DNA from: Biscogniauxia marginata | Taxonomy: Eukaryota; Ascomycota; Sordariomycetes; Xylariales; Xylariaceae | Length of the DNA: 64,000 nt | NCBI GenBank assembly: GCA_022695795.1 | Contig: MU404169.1 | Span: forward strand, 62,001 to 126,000 | Direction of reading: 5' to 3' | Shown: piece by piece, positions 49,404 through 60,954 of the stretch | How the letters are laid out: each line of letters begins with the position of its first letter | Position numbering within the stretch: the first letter of the stretch is position 1 | Translations under genes and position numbers: made by a program | Notes under the pieces: model-generated | What the model was told of the DNA's origin: nothing | Seen by the model: the letters and a program-made list of their open reading frames with translations, nothing else | The model's database searches: none

Positions 49404-51241
49404 ATGCCGGGACTGGAAGAGTCGATCGCTGCTATCCGCGAGGGGGCGAATGAGGACCGCTTCACATACCTCACCATCCTTCAGTACCATGTCACCACTC
49501 CGGGTGTCTTGCCGACATTGAACGAGGTGCTTCAAAATGGCGAGCTCACACAGGAAATCGGCTGGGACCTGGTGCAGATGCTGCTCGACATCGAAGACTC
49601 CGGAGACTGCCTCGAGACTGTCGCCCGGCTAGGGAACCCTCGCGAGGTCATCATCAAGGTCATGGAGGCGCTGGAGGGACTCACCGTGGCATGGCACGAC
49701 GAGGTCGTCATCGAGGTCGACAGACCTGGTGTCCTACCGGATTCGAAGATCCCCGGGAAATTCATCACCCTTCTCGGCATGCTTGCTATCCTCCATCGGC
49801 GGATCCAGACGAGGTACCCGTCTCGATTTCTCGGCTCCGCTCTAGTCAAGGTCTTCGAGGCATATCAGCCTACGATGGAAATGACAGCAGCCGTCGTAAA
49901 TCTAGTACGGTCCCTTTCGGGCCAGAAGCGCCCACCCTTACCCACGAGGTCATCTAGCATCGACGTAGCCAACCCGGATCAGGACGGTGATGCTTCCAAA
50001 AATGCACCAGATCCTGAAGCCGAGCAGGAAGATCCCAAGGAGGAAGTCTTACAACAAAAGCTGCTTCAGTCTTTCGTCACTTGCATCCTGCAGCAATACG
50101 TCAATGCGCAGGCCATGCTTTGGTCGCCACGACTGCTCGAGGTTTACCATCCGGAGAAACTGGTTCCCGGTAGGAAAACGGCAACGGAGTCTTTTCGAGA
50201 AGATAAGGCGTTGCAGAAACGAGATGCTATGGTCGGACAACTGGTCGTGAGTATTATCCCTTCGTTGTCCAGAAAGCCGTGTCAAGATTGACGAGTCTCA
50301 AGGCACTATCGCGTGACCTCGGTCTCAACTCGTGTCCCAAATCATTCATCAAGAACATATATGCAGGTTCAAGGACAAACATTGATCCTCTCGGAGCTTT
50401 CGAGGACTGCAGCTCACCCAACGACATTCACCTATCGCCAGGAGGAGTAGTATGTCTCATTGCCTACTGGATATTTTCCACCGAAGTCTTTGGCTCAGAC
50501 AACCCTCACCCAGATATGCACATTTTCCCTGAGCACCTTGCACTCCTTGAACGATTCCTCGGTACAGAGGCACAGGTTGAAATCTCCAGCAGCCCTGGGA
50601 TTGCCGATGCTTTACTGGCAATCGGTCTCGGCCTTGAACATCGGGAGCAGACAGTTGCATCGGAAGGGAGAGCATTCATGGCATATCACCACCATCTAAC
50701 CTTGATATCCGTATTCCATCCCGACATTCAAGTTAGAAATGCCGCCACAACCTTTGCCGGTACCATCCTTCACTCCGATCCCGATGATCAGAATCGACTA
50801 GAAATATTAGAGGATTTGCTGGAAAACTGCATGTTTGCGTCACTCAAGGCATGCGCCGTAACATGGTTAAAAGAAGAGCTCACGACTGCCAGGAAAGAGA
50901 AGCTATCTAACCTATTCTCTAAACCCGATGTGATAGAACGACTACAGTATGCTGCATTTCCGGATATGATATCTGTCGCTGCCCTGGACAATGAGGCCTT
51001 AGTCGATTTCTGGGCCCAGAATCACACGTTTCTCTTGCAGGTTGCGAATTTTGCATTTTTCCTCTTCACTGGGTTCAAGGAACTCGTACCAGAAGGCATG
51101 GCAGCTGCAGTCGAGCACCGATTCTCGGAACCATTAATATTAGCCGCAGAGAAGCTAGAGAGCGCGGCTGGCGTGGATGACGAGGGCAAGATGCATCTCG
51201 ACATACTAACCGATCGACTGAGGAGTATTAACTTACATTGA
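49404..51241 (+). CDS. Yap-binding/ALF4/glomulin family protein
   Basis: Two exons, 49404-50246 and 50303-51241, around a 56-nt intron (GTGAGT donor, TTGAC branch-like site, CAAG acceptor) that restores the frame; 593 residues. I start at Met 49404 (GAGATGCCG). The product is an all-helical HEAT-like protein: near the N-terminus it has LEESIAAIREGANEDRFTYL and EIGWDLVQMLLDI; the middle has an acidic low-complexity linker (about residues 190-215); and the second half has SPGGVVCLIAYWIFS and HPDIQVRNAATTFAGTIL. This matches fungal proteins of the Yap-binding family, in which yeast Ybp1 binds Yap1 and helps its peroxide activation. Related ALF4/glomulin proteins bind Rbx1 of cullin ligases. Which role applies here is not shown by sequence. 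Confidence 0.8.
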
Positions 51242-51437
51242 GATGAAGAGGCTCCCCAATGTGTGGAATTGTGTCGTTAGTTGATCGCATGAATGACAAA
51301 AATGCTTGACAATTTAATAGCTTGGGGTCTATAGTAAGCATTTGCGCCTCGCTTGGTTCCTAGTGATATCCCATCGTCACCTAGTACAACTGACAGTCTA
51401 CTGCGTTCGGAATCTGGTGCAATCTAACAGTGCAGCA

Positions 51438-52435
51438 TCAATCCAAAAAGTCCACCAGCCTTCCAAGGCGTGCCACGGGTCCCAACCTGGGTACCTCTGT
51501 CAATAGGTTCCACTCCTCGCTGTCATAGCCATTAGGCTCCCTGATGAAGACACCAATTTCATTTTCTAGAAAATCAATAATGGCCGCTCTGAAATACGGT
51601 ACCATAAACGAGAACCTCGGTGGGAACCGACTATTGACCATTTCGTGGTCACGAAGTGCGATATCCCTAGTAACCACGGCGCCTTCCCCGAGGTAGCTAT
51701 TGGCTTCCAGGTCGCATTGTACGTAACGACATAGCAGGTCGAAGAACTGGTCGTCAGGCTCTTCACCCAACAGTTTAGACAGATGTTGTAGTCTAGATAG
51801 TCCAGGGGCAAGGTCCTCGGGGTTGGCATTCGGAGGTAGTGACAAACAACGCCTCTTCTCGCCAAGTATGACTTCAAATTCCCTGGACCAATCCGCCTTA
51901 AAAGAGGCTGCTTTCCATTCTTGCTCACTGCAGATAAAGGAGTCAGTAAGTGCTATATTTGGACTGTTTTTAAACTGTGAAACATGTCTCGGGAGCAAAA
52001 GCTCATAAAACAAGCCAGAATAGGCAGGTTCTACTCTCGAGACAGCTATAAGAGGCAATCAAGAACTCCAAAATTAACTCACTGCTGCGCCCTGAAGTCC
52101 GGCTTCAAGTTCATTCCGTAGACGAACCAGAGGCGCTCAACGTGCAGCATCTGCAAGTGTTCCAGTAACTGGCCACACTGCGGGATTACCCGGCTCTGTT
52201 CCAGCTCTATGCACCATTCGAGGTTCACGCACAGCCTGTCCAGCTTGGCGTGGTGCCTTTCCGTGGGGTTAGCCGCCGGATCCGCAAGGTCCTGCCGTAG
52301 TTTCTCGATACAGCGCGCATACTCCTTCCTAAGCGCGACATATAGTCTCTTGCCGTAGGGAGACCATGGCCGGCAACGGGCGAGTTGATTTCGGACGTGA
52401 TATAGCCGGTTGGTGGCTGCGTCGACAGTGTCCAT
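51438..52435 (-). CDS. Unrecognised two-exon protein
   Basis: Two exons on the minus strand, 52435-52083 and 51927-51438, with a 155-nt intron: GTGAGT donor, TACTGAC branch site and CTGCAG acceptor. The join is phase 2 and gives 280 residues. A shorter 47-nt splice is also possible but has a poor acceptor. I do not recognise the product. Exon 1 is helical and rich in Arg, Leu and Cys (RHHAKLDRLCVNLEWCIELE). Exon 2 is mixed, with ADWSREFEVILGEKRRC and a Leu/Arg-rich C-terminus. No signal peptide, membrane segment or enzyme motif. It converges with the Yap-binding gene, 196 bp apart. Confidence 0.65.
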
Positions 52436-53218
52436 TATCTTTGAACCCCTAGGTTAGATGGATAACGTGATAGGCAGGTAGGCGGTAACTATTGAGTATT
52501 CTCTCCACTCTCTATTACGAGGGAGAGAGGGTTTTGATTTTAACAAGTATCACATGGAAGTGAGATAGGAACAGGGAAGAAAAATTGCAAGTGAGAAAAC
52601 TGCACGGAGGTAGGCAATTTATTCCCACGGGGGCAAGTGCACATTTTGGAGGAAACGAGTTATCTCCATTCTATTCCAAAGTGGATATATCCGCCAAGTA
52701 CAGAAACTTACGGACATATCTCTAAGGGAGACATGTCATATACCTATAGGCCTCGCCAGCCTCGATTTGGTCAGTACCAAACTTCGAACCCCTATAAGCT
52801 CTCCAGGACCGTGGTGCCCATGAAGATAAAGGGTCTATATTGTTAGAAGTGAGGTTTAACCTCTAGGTCCTGCCCCATAGACACCAAAGCTGTGCAAAAC
52901 TTTCTCTATAATGATTGACTGCATCGTTAGGCATTTGCAGGTTGGTCTATATTAGATCCACTCTGATTTTCTACACATCGAAACATAAGGTTTCCAATCT
53001 AAGAAGTGGCCCACGATGTTTAAGTGGGCGGATGGAGGGCCCCCCTGAATACACCAAATCACTAAAGTCAAATATTATTGAAGCTCATCATTCACCAATG
53101 CAACAACTTGGTCAAAAATGGCCAAGCCCAAAAGTCTTGCCGAGCATTCAGCTTTATACATACCTAACATGATAAAATCGTAGAACCACCTTTAGAAAGC
53201 GTACCTCCTACCCGAACC
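52436..53218. other. Intergenic region
   Basis: Promoter of the unrecognised minus-strand gene and 3' flank of the SET gene. Short open stretches only. Confidence 0.5.
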
Positions 53219-54921
53219 TCAACCCATTTCTTCTCCATCCCCTTCTCCTCCCTCCCGCTCCCACCCCCCAGCCTTACCCATCCAACTCCAATGCGCCCAC
53301 GGATTCCCCGCCAGCTCCCACATATCCCTCACCTCGCGCTCGTCGGCCGCCCGCCCCGCGTCCAGCAGCCACTGTTCCGCGCACCGCGCCTCCTGGATCG
53401 CGGACCACGCGTCCCCCGCACCGCTGCGCTCGAGCGCCGCCAACGCGTGCGCCTCGGCCATGGGTGCACCCCAGAGACGCTCCTGGGATGTGAGGGAGAT
53501 GAGGAGTTGAGCCATTTCGGGGGAGGTGGAGGAGGAGGAGGAAGAGGAAGATGAGGAGTAAGGGGGATAAAAGGAGGGATAAGAGGAGGAGCGCAGGCGC
53601 GAGCGCACCGAAATGAGCTGCGCGATGCGCGAGTCGGACGCGCGGGACTGCGCGGTGGATTGGGTGCACTGCCTGCAGCTGCAGGTGAAGTGCCACGTCC
53701 CCTGGATGCGGGATTGGCGGGCGGAGAGGGGCTGGACGTTGCTGTTTTTGAGGGTTTGAAAGATTAGTGTTGGGAGATGCAGTATGAATAAACATAAGGT
53801 ATAGTTTGAAATGTCTTTTGCTTTTTCTCCTATTTGGGTGGCAGGGTACGTGCCGAACATGGAAGATAAAGTCTAAGAATTACAAGGGGCAAAGGTCGTG
53901 GTGAAAACGGCAGAATTGATAGAGTGGATGAGGTGTGGATATTCTACTTACTCGATGTAGGATATAGTTATCTCCTCTCCCGGCGCGATAGGAGCTATGG
54001 CATGGATGTGATGCGTGAGCGTCACGGGGTCGAAGTAGTAATCTGCGTTGGGGCGACAGTCGTGGTTCATACGCGATACTAGAGCTCCTCGTCCGTCCAT
54101 CTGATTAGCTCAGGCGAAGGACTACAAGCGGAAAAGGAGAGAGAATGTGTGTGCGACAGACTTTGTCCAAACACGGTAAACCATGTCCTCGCCTCTTCCT
54201 CATCCTCCTCTTCGGCCTCCCCCGCCTTGTATATATCAAAGGCATTCGTCAGCGTGATCTTGTCCACCCGATCCTCGCGCGTCTTGATGCCGGGATCGTC
54301 GTGTGTCGATAAGTTCATGAAGCCGGCACGATGGCGCGGCGGGAGATGCTCGACTCCCTCGAGCTGCAGATAGCGGATCTCCTCCGCCCCTAGGGCCTCG
54401 TAAATTCCGTAGTCGATCATCAGCGACGGTGTGTTACTCATAATGTGGTCTCCGGGCTCGAGGCGCTGCGACGCCACGAGCCCTAGGTCCTTGCCTGGGA
54501 TGTGCAGGACGCTCCATTTCGGGCTCGAGGGCGTGTTCACGGCACCTACGGGGCTGAGAAACGAGGAGTCCGTAAATACTCTTGATTGTGCGAGCCGCGC
54601 CGCCCTGGGTGCGGTCGTTAGAACCGTGATGCCGTGCCCGTTAGCAAAGTCGGGGTCGGAGTAGGTGCAGTACTCCTCGGTCCCGCTCCTAGCACATGGT
54701 GTCGATAGAGGCCAGGCATAATTTGTTGTATTGTAGTGCCGTGGCTCATCCAATTCTTCCTTAAACAACGTACTGTCCTTCCTGCACATCGGCCCACTGG
54801 GAAATTCAGGGAGAAGCGTTCGCAGCTTACACACGCCGCCGCTCACTTTGGCATGATCCGGTAGGTAGTCATATGCAGCTGCTATTGCAGCGAGATATTG
54901 CAATAACTGTAAGGGGTTCAT
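53219..54921 (-). CDS. SET-domain protein (fungal SET5/SMYD-like)
   Basis: Three exons on the minus strand, about 54921-54175, 54100-53952 and 53741-53219; 472 residues. The first intron's ends are uncertain (alternatives: donor at 54169, acceptor before 54108), but exon 2 and the second intron (210 nt) are firm. The SET domain starts in exon 1 with GKDLGLVASQRLEPGDHI. Exon 2 has the catalytic-site motifs SRMNHDCRPNADYYF and GEEITISYID, and a post-SET Cys cluster (FTCSCRQC) opens exon 3. These are lysine methyltransferase signatures; substrate is unknown. A hydrophobic N-terminus (LLQYLAAIAAAYDY) suggests a signal peptide, as in several fungal SET proteins. The C-terminal part has a Ser run coded by a TCC microsatellite and a helical, Ala-rich tail. 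Confidence 0.82.
53520..53560. repeat. GGA/TCC trinucleotide repeat in coding sequence
   Basis: Imperfect GGA/GAA repeat on the plus strand; read on the minus strand it encodes about ten consecutive Ser residues in the SET protein. Confidence 0.85.
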
Positions 54922-55612
54922 TGTGTCCTAGGCCATGCATAACTGCCTCGTGTAGGCCACCCGCGGAAAGTGGCACATCTAGGATCAAAGGGGTTGGAAA
55001 CCTTTAGAATTGGAATATGGTAGGTATATCTCATTTACAGCTAAATACACATTACCTAGATTTGAGAGGCAGGTTCTTTCCGGGTCTATGGTAACATGAC
55101 GGGCCATTGTGCAAAAAGGTGTGCTTGTTCCATCGTCCAGGAAAGGAGGGCGAACTACCTGCAACGACACCCACATCCCGTTGCAGCTTCGCTATAGAAG
55201 GTATTATTTAGCTGATTTGGGAATATGAACTACCTAGATGTAGTGGATACGTAAGTCTAATTACTCTTCAGATTTCAGCATTTCCTGCAAGGAGCATGCG
55301 ATCGGCAAATAGCCGCCTTGAGGAAGTTGAGGCTAAATCGTATATCATAAGTATTCATTATATTGTGCGATTCATGGGTGAACCGCGTCCCCATGATGAT
55401 AAGGCGTAGAGGGCTAATTAATTTCGTATATATACCTATCTAAGATCATATTCGGGATTTCAAGGCCGAGTAATATCAGAGGAGCTAGGGATACGGTAAT
55501 ATGGATTGTAATAGGCTATGTGAATCGAAGTCCTTATCGTTTTTCTTGCTAATACTAACTAGATACCTAGGAGGCCGTCATGCGGCTTAGCATTAGAGTC
55601 TATGTTAAGGAA
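54922..55612. other. Intergenic region
   Basis: Promoter of the SET gene and 3' flank of the hemerythrin-fold gene. AT-rich with TACCTA words. No gene seen. Confidence 0.5.
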
Positions 55613-56345
55613 TTATCTGTCCTCAGAATCAAGGAAGTCTTGTGCAGGATCTTGCTTGGGGAATTTGCGAAATATGTCGGCAATCTTATCAATTGGTGTA
55701 GTCAAAAGTACTGCCGCCGTTCCAAACAGAGGCTTTTCAGATGCTGAAGGGTGACTGCGAGTAGGGGCAAGCATCTTAGTTCTGTCGAAAGCCCTGCTTA
55801 GCTCTAGGGATCGATCCCCCTGAAGCTGATCTTCCAGTCGCGGGATATCACGCTCCTCCTCATCAGCAGCGGTTTTCTGAACATCCACTTTCAGACCCTT
55901 GAACGTGGGTAGGAAGTCAGGGTCATCGGCCTTCAGTTTCTGAAACGTATGGAGTTTTACTTTTATCTAGCACAGTCTCAGATTCCGCAGTACATGATGC
56001 CAGCATGTATATACCTACCTTTTGATTTTGATTACGACTCTTCTTCGACAAGGCCCCGCCGTCATGGAGCGAGTCTTCCATGGCTGGGTACACAACAAGT
56101 TCCTTAGCTACGAGATGGCGAGCTAGCTCCCAGACGAACAGGTTCTGGTACCTTGTCCGTTCGTCCAAGCTGCTGTTGTCTATGATATGGGGATAGTACG
56201 ATCCTAACTGATGGTGGTCGGACTTCAGCGCAGCGGCTAGTGGCCCCCAAAAGATAGTTGTCGTAGAGAACGCGCGGGATGTGACCGAGAAAATTGTTGC
56301 AAGGCGAGCTCCTCGCAAGACCCTTGGTACATCAACAAGTGCCAT
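55613..56345 (-). CDS. Hemerythrin/HHE-fold protein lacking several metal ligands
   Basis: Two exons on the minus strand, 56345-56019 and 55939-55613, around a 79-nt intron in phase 0; 217 residues. The fold is clear from LKSDHHQLGSYY, RYQNLFVWELARH and KELVVYPAMEDSL, followed by the KGLKVDVQK-x-AADEEERDIPRLE helix. In active family members this pattern carries His and acidic residues that bind two irons. Here His44 and His77 are kept, but the acidic residue four after His77 is Lys81, the usual EH after the third helix start is NQ (SRNQNQKKLK), and the His of the last helix (normally before EEE) is Thr. The first 30 residues are basic and Ser/Thr-rich, like a mitochondrial presequence. It is probably not an oxygen or iron binder; function unknown. 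Confidence 0.85.
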
Positions 56346-57507
56346 TGTAATCTTAAGTTAGATGACTGTAGGAATTGGAATTGAATGATAAGTATGCAGT
56401 GACGGGAGGGATGGTCGGATATAGACAGTGGATTTGTTTTCTTTTTGAAGAAACGAAGCAAGTATTGAAAAAGAGGCCCTATTCAATACCGCACTTCTCC
56501 CTTTTTTATTGGGCGGTACATAAATCTATGACGTGCGAATTTCGACACGAAAACGTCAAGACTATGGGTCATACATGTCATATAAGATATACGGATTACG
56601 CTATTGGGTTCGACAAATCTAAATACATAATATGTGGCCCTTCAACATGCAAGACACCTTTGACAGAAAAATAGCAAAATTAAAATATCAATTCTTTTGT
56701 TCTTTTCCTTTAGGTCGGTTACAGGTTACTCTACCCCCTTTTATACATATGATTTAATATGTGCGATCCGTGTTTGATTCGGTACTTAATTGTATATCTC
56801 AACCAACGTTAGATTCGACTAACTCTATATTGCCATGTTCAAAACTTGCAGCATTCTAGAAACGAAACTCAAAATTGTATCATAACTCCGAAGAACTATA
56901 GATAGTGGACAGTCACAGGACTGGAAATGGGCGAGAATATCAACTTGCCTTGTCGCATGCAAGGGATATTAATGACAAGTGAACACCAATTGCGATTTTT
57001 AGGCTAGCTTCGAAAGAGGCTGTACCGCAGGAAATTCAACGAACGATTTTCACATGCCTAGGCACTTAAGTGCTGACCTCAATTTTATACGATGCCGGCG
57101 ATAGCCTCGGAGGTTATGTTAGTATAGGACGCGGACCGGCCTTAAGGAACGGTACGGCCGCCCGCACGCAACATGTTAACGCCGGATAGCTACGATATAG
57201 TATCATTTAGTCCTCTTATTCGGTTACTAGATCCTCATACAGTTTTTTGACCTCGTCTTGATTCTTCCCTAATTACCTAGGTATTTGCTATATTCGGAAA
57301 TTCTGGCACCAGTATTATCGTTCATGCTATTTAGTTATTTTACGGCCCGAAATTTCGCGTGCTTTAATTTGTCTGGTGCTCATACAGCTTAATTCATACA
57401 GATGATACGCTTGAATCATGGACAATATAAGTACAAGCTTAATCCTCAGGTCTTTAAATCACAACTTGGCACGTTCATAAATGTATGTGCTAATACGACG
57501 ACCTTTA
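56346..57507. other. Intergenic region
   Basis: AT-rich, no gene recognised. Confidence 0.5.
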
Positions 57508-58260
57508 ACGAGAATACTTCAAGCGAGGAGGTTATCCAAACCTTCGCCTCCCATATTAAGGGGCGAACGTTCCTGGTTACAGGAATGAACACAGAGAGTC
57601 TCGGTGGCAATACTATCCGCGCACCTGCGAAAGAATGCCTTACGCAACTCATACTCGTCTCCAGGATAAAACCAATAGTCGAGTCTGTCTTAGCAGACGT
57701 TTCGACTATCGACCCCAGCATTAGGGACTACCTTCGTTCCCCGTAATCTCACGGACCAGAACTCGATTCGAAAGGCTGCAGCCCTGATTAATGAAGAGAT
57801 CTCTAGGATCGATGCCATTATTAATAATGCCGGCGTGATGGCAATTCGGCATCTGACCAGGGGCAAGCATGGCAACGAATTTAACCTCTCTTCCAACTAC
57901 ATTGGACACTTTCTCCTGACGAACCTTATCATGGCTAAGATCCTCGCAGCTGGTCTGGGTGCTCGCATTATAAACGCCACTACATCGGCCACACAATACC
58001 GCCGTTCCGCTTGACCGACTACAACTTTGCCAAAGAGGCCGACTATAGTATCTGGACCACCTATGGATAGTCCAAAACGGCTAATATCCTGCTCGCTATC
58101 GAGTTGGCGAGACGACTGAAAGGCAAGGGCATCGTGTCGCTGGCGGCTCACCCTGGCAGCGTCTGGGCGCCGGCCTTAGGCCTAGGTATAACGATGGATG
58201 ATCTTACATGCATATGGGAAAGGCTTCTGGTAACTTGGGTAATATTTTACAAAGCATTTG
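57508..58260 (+). pseudogene. Broken short-chain dehydrogenase/reductase
   Basis: Protein-like sequence of the SDR family read in three frames. Frame 1 (57508-57722) has FASHIKGRTFLVTGMNTESLGGNT, in which the NAD-binding glycines are damaged (read: TGMNTESLGG). A one-base shift near 57722-57727 leads to frame 2, with FVPRNLTDQNSI and RIDAIINNAGVM. A second shift near 57998-58003 leads to frame 3 (FRLTDYNFAKEADYS). There the active site should read YGQSK, but codon 58068-58070 is TAG, so it reads Y-G-stop-S-K. IVSLAAHPGSVW follows. A CAG-to-TAG change is a CpA-to-TpA change as made by RIP, though one site proves nothing. The original start codon is not visible; ACG occupies its place. Two frameshifts and a stop at the catalytic site make it non-functional. 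Confidence 0.88.
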
Positions 58261-59156
58261 ACGGTCATTGGTAACGTTCGCGTATCCCCGATTGGCCTAT
58301 TACCGGAGCTTGCATGCACATGCTAATGCGTCAATTTACCTAAGATGGACCCGCCAATGTGGATTTTGATTCTTATGTAAAATTTGTAATGGCCTTATAG
58401 CGGAGTTGACATTGCTCATAACCGCAAAGTCTTCTGCATCGAGACGAGGTTATTGGTTGCTTCACATAGTCTTACATCCATGATAGACTTATACCAGTCC
58501 ATGTTCGGAAAGGGGATCTTGTGGACCAAAAGTCAATAACTATAGAGGTAACACAGACAAAGAAGCCCGACGGCAAGGTTACCATTCACTTGTAACGGAA
58601 GGACTTCTGCAGACCAACATGGAAAATGACTCTCATTGCCAAAAGCTGGTAGCTGTGAGAAACAGAGTCGTTCTACTGAAGCAAGTTGGCTTTTGCAGAT
58701 CCACATAGCCTGACTCCGATCAGTATAGGTGCATTTCAGCACTTCTCTTACAATACCCCCAGCTTGCTGTCAGCTCTGTGGTCAGAAATGTGATTGTTCT
58801 CGGTCATTCCTCATATGTCGCTACCGATTATTACTGTACCAGGAACTTCGGAGGTCTAGGGGGCTTAGTAAAGTATATATTCGGTGATGCTACTGCTGAC
58901 CAACCTTTGCCTTTGAGCCACCGGCTTTGGATAGCCACTCTTATATTGAACCGAACATGAGATATGATACAGTTGACCTCAAGGGAGATATTGCCGATAC
59001 TCTGTCAGTTTCATTGTATAAATATGAGAGTTGTTGCCCATAGACGACGAGTTGTCTCAGTACCCACGAGCAACAGCCGAGTCTTTTCACCTGCAAAAGC
59101 ACGTCAAAATCCACATTGTCCATACTATTTGTCGCAAACAAAGACTTGTATTCAAA
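58261..59156. other. Intergenic region
   Basis: 3' flank of the dehydrogenase remnant and promoter of the isochorismatase-like gene. No other gene seen. Confidence 0.5.
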
Positions 59157-60055
59157 ATGAAGCTCAACTTAGGTCTTGTGTTGTTCATCGCTGGCTTTGC
59201 TGATGCCTATACCTACGAGAGGCTGGATAAGGACAATGCCGTAGGCTCCCTTAGTTCTCAAGCTAAAACAAGAATCTAATCCCCCCCCCCCCAAGTTACT
59301 TTTGATCGTCGACATGCAAGACGGCCTCTTTAGCTTAGCTAGAGATTACGACGCGATCCAGTACCGAAACGCCATATATGCCCACGCGGAGCTTGGTAAA
59401 GTCTTCGATCTCCCCGTGGTCATGACGACCTCAGCCGAAACAGGTTCGGTCCCGCTGTATAAGACCGTGTATTAATACCTTTTACTCATTTTGCTAATTT
59501 AGGCCCTAACGGTCCTCTGCCTGACGAGTTCTTTGAGATGTACCCCGATGCGCCGCTGATCAAGCGTAGTGGAGAAGTAAACGCTTGGGACAACCCGGAA
59601 TTCAGGGATGCCGTAATTGCGGCAAACAAGTCCCAGATCATCTTAGGTGGTATCGTTACTGATGTTTGTAAGTTGAACTTCAATAGTCTATCCTGTATAT
59701 CGTTACTCGAGAGGTGGACTTTTACTCATGAAATCATACCTTAGGCACCACATTCCTCGCACTCTCGCTCCGCGAGGCTGGCTACAGTGTGTGGGCGAAC
59801 CACGAAGCCTCTGGCACCACCTCTGAGTACGTCCGGGACATGGCCAACGACCGCATGCGAGATGCCGGTGTGCAGGTCGTCTCGTATTTTGCTATCGTCT
59901 GCGAGCTCATGCGCGACTGGCGAAACACACCAGGCTCTCCGGAGCTGCTGCCGGTCTTGGACAAGTATTTTCCTGCTTACGGGTTCGTGACCAGGGGTCA
60001 TCGGGCTGCGGTCGAGAACGGAACTCTGCTACCCGGAGAGGAGACTGTGCCGTAA
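59157..60055 (+). CDS. Secreted isochorismatase-like hydrolase (YcaC type)
   Basis: Four exons, 59157-59240, 59296-59443, 59503-59667 and 59745-60055, phases consistent; 235 residues. The 17-residue N-terminus MKLNLGLVLFIAGFADA is a signal peptide. The cysteine-hydrolase triad is visible: Asp34 in LLIVDMQDGLF, Lys98 in PLIKRSGEVNAWDN and Cys133 in GGIVTDVCTTF, whose codon is split by the third intron. The cis-peptide loop GIVTDV is kept. Such enzymes cleave amide or ether-like bonds; YcaC-like members have no settled substrate. The first intron (55 nt) contains a run of twelve or more C just before an unusual AAG acceptor. A frame without this splice stops at once, so I accept the intron, but this join is the least certain. 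Confidence 0.82.
59279..59292 (+). repeat. Poly-C run inside an intron
   Basis: Uninterrupted C run immediately before the AAG acceptor of intron 1 of the isochorismatase-like gene; it replaces the usual mixed pyrimidine tract. Confidence 0.9.
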
Positions 60056-60954
60056 ATCCCTTTATTAACAAGCATGCTATTGTGGTCGGTGAGGGCTATA
60101 GAGCATGCCTAAGTTGGAGAGCTATCACCCTTTTCCATCCAGTTTGTCAGCGCAGCTTTCCCATACGCAACTTGTAACCAGTCCGGCATGGTTATAAACC
60201 TGTTGTATAAGAAATGCACCGTTTCTCTTGTTAGTTACCTGGCTTGTGGTTCTAGTGCAGCTTTGGTCCCGTTCTTAAAGCATGAAGATTCTGGCTGTTA
60301 AAGTGGGAGTCTATCCAACTATAGGGGATTTCCTTCTTACTGGGCAGGTACATTAATAAAGTTGATTTTGATCACATGCATTCCAGGACAGAAGTGTGGA
60401 TTACTTCCAATACACAACGCTTAGGTAAGACGTACTTAGGTTTAGGTACATACCGGGGAGTTTCGTCCGGCCACTAACAAGAAACGCTGGCCAATGATTA
60501 GCGAGGGTTCGGGACGTCCCGAATTTAAGGTGACGCAACCCCTGTCATGTGGGCAAGTCAAGTTATGATGTCATTACAGATTCGATCATTTATTTCGAGG
60601 TACCCAAAGCACGTATGGAAGACACATATTTCTGTTGTCGAGGCTTCATTCAGAGCCTCTTCCGGTTTGCTGCTTTTCCTCGATGCACGGTGATATCGAC
60701 CGGCCATGTGCCTTTCGTGGCAACATAGCCTTCCGCCTTTTTAAGGTGTAAGCCTGAACGATTAAACCTTGTCTAGCCGACTTGTAACCCTCTCCGGAGT
60801 CGCATACAACTTAATGTAGGTCACAGGCTCATTGATGCTCCCTACGATCGGACCCAGTACGCCATGTTATAACAACTCCTCATGCCGCCGACAAACATCG
60901 CTTCCGGCCCTCTCCATCAACAAAAGCCGCTCCCTAGAACTCTCGCCAAGCGCC
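60056..60954. other. Intergenic region and promoter of the glycosyltransferase gene
   Basis: About 0.9 kb, C/T-rich in the last 100 bp. No gene seen. Confidence 0.5.

Noticed and set aside
50247..50272. 26-nt intron or frameshift in the Yap-binding gene
   Set aside because: A normal 56-nt intron (50247-50302) restores the frame and joins conserved segments.
51928..52082. Alternative 47-nt splice (52036-52082) in the unrecognised minus-strand gene
   Set aside because: The CGAG acceptor is poor; the 155-nt intron has a TACTGAC branch site and CTGCAG acceptor in the same phase.
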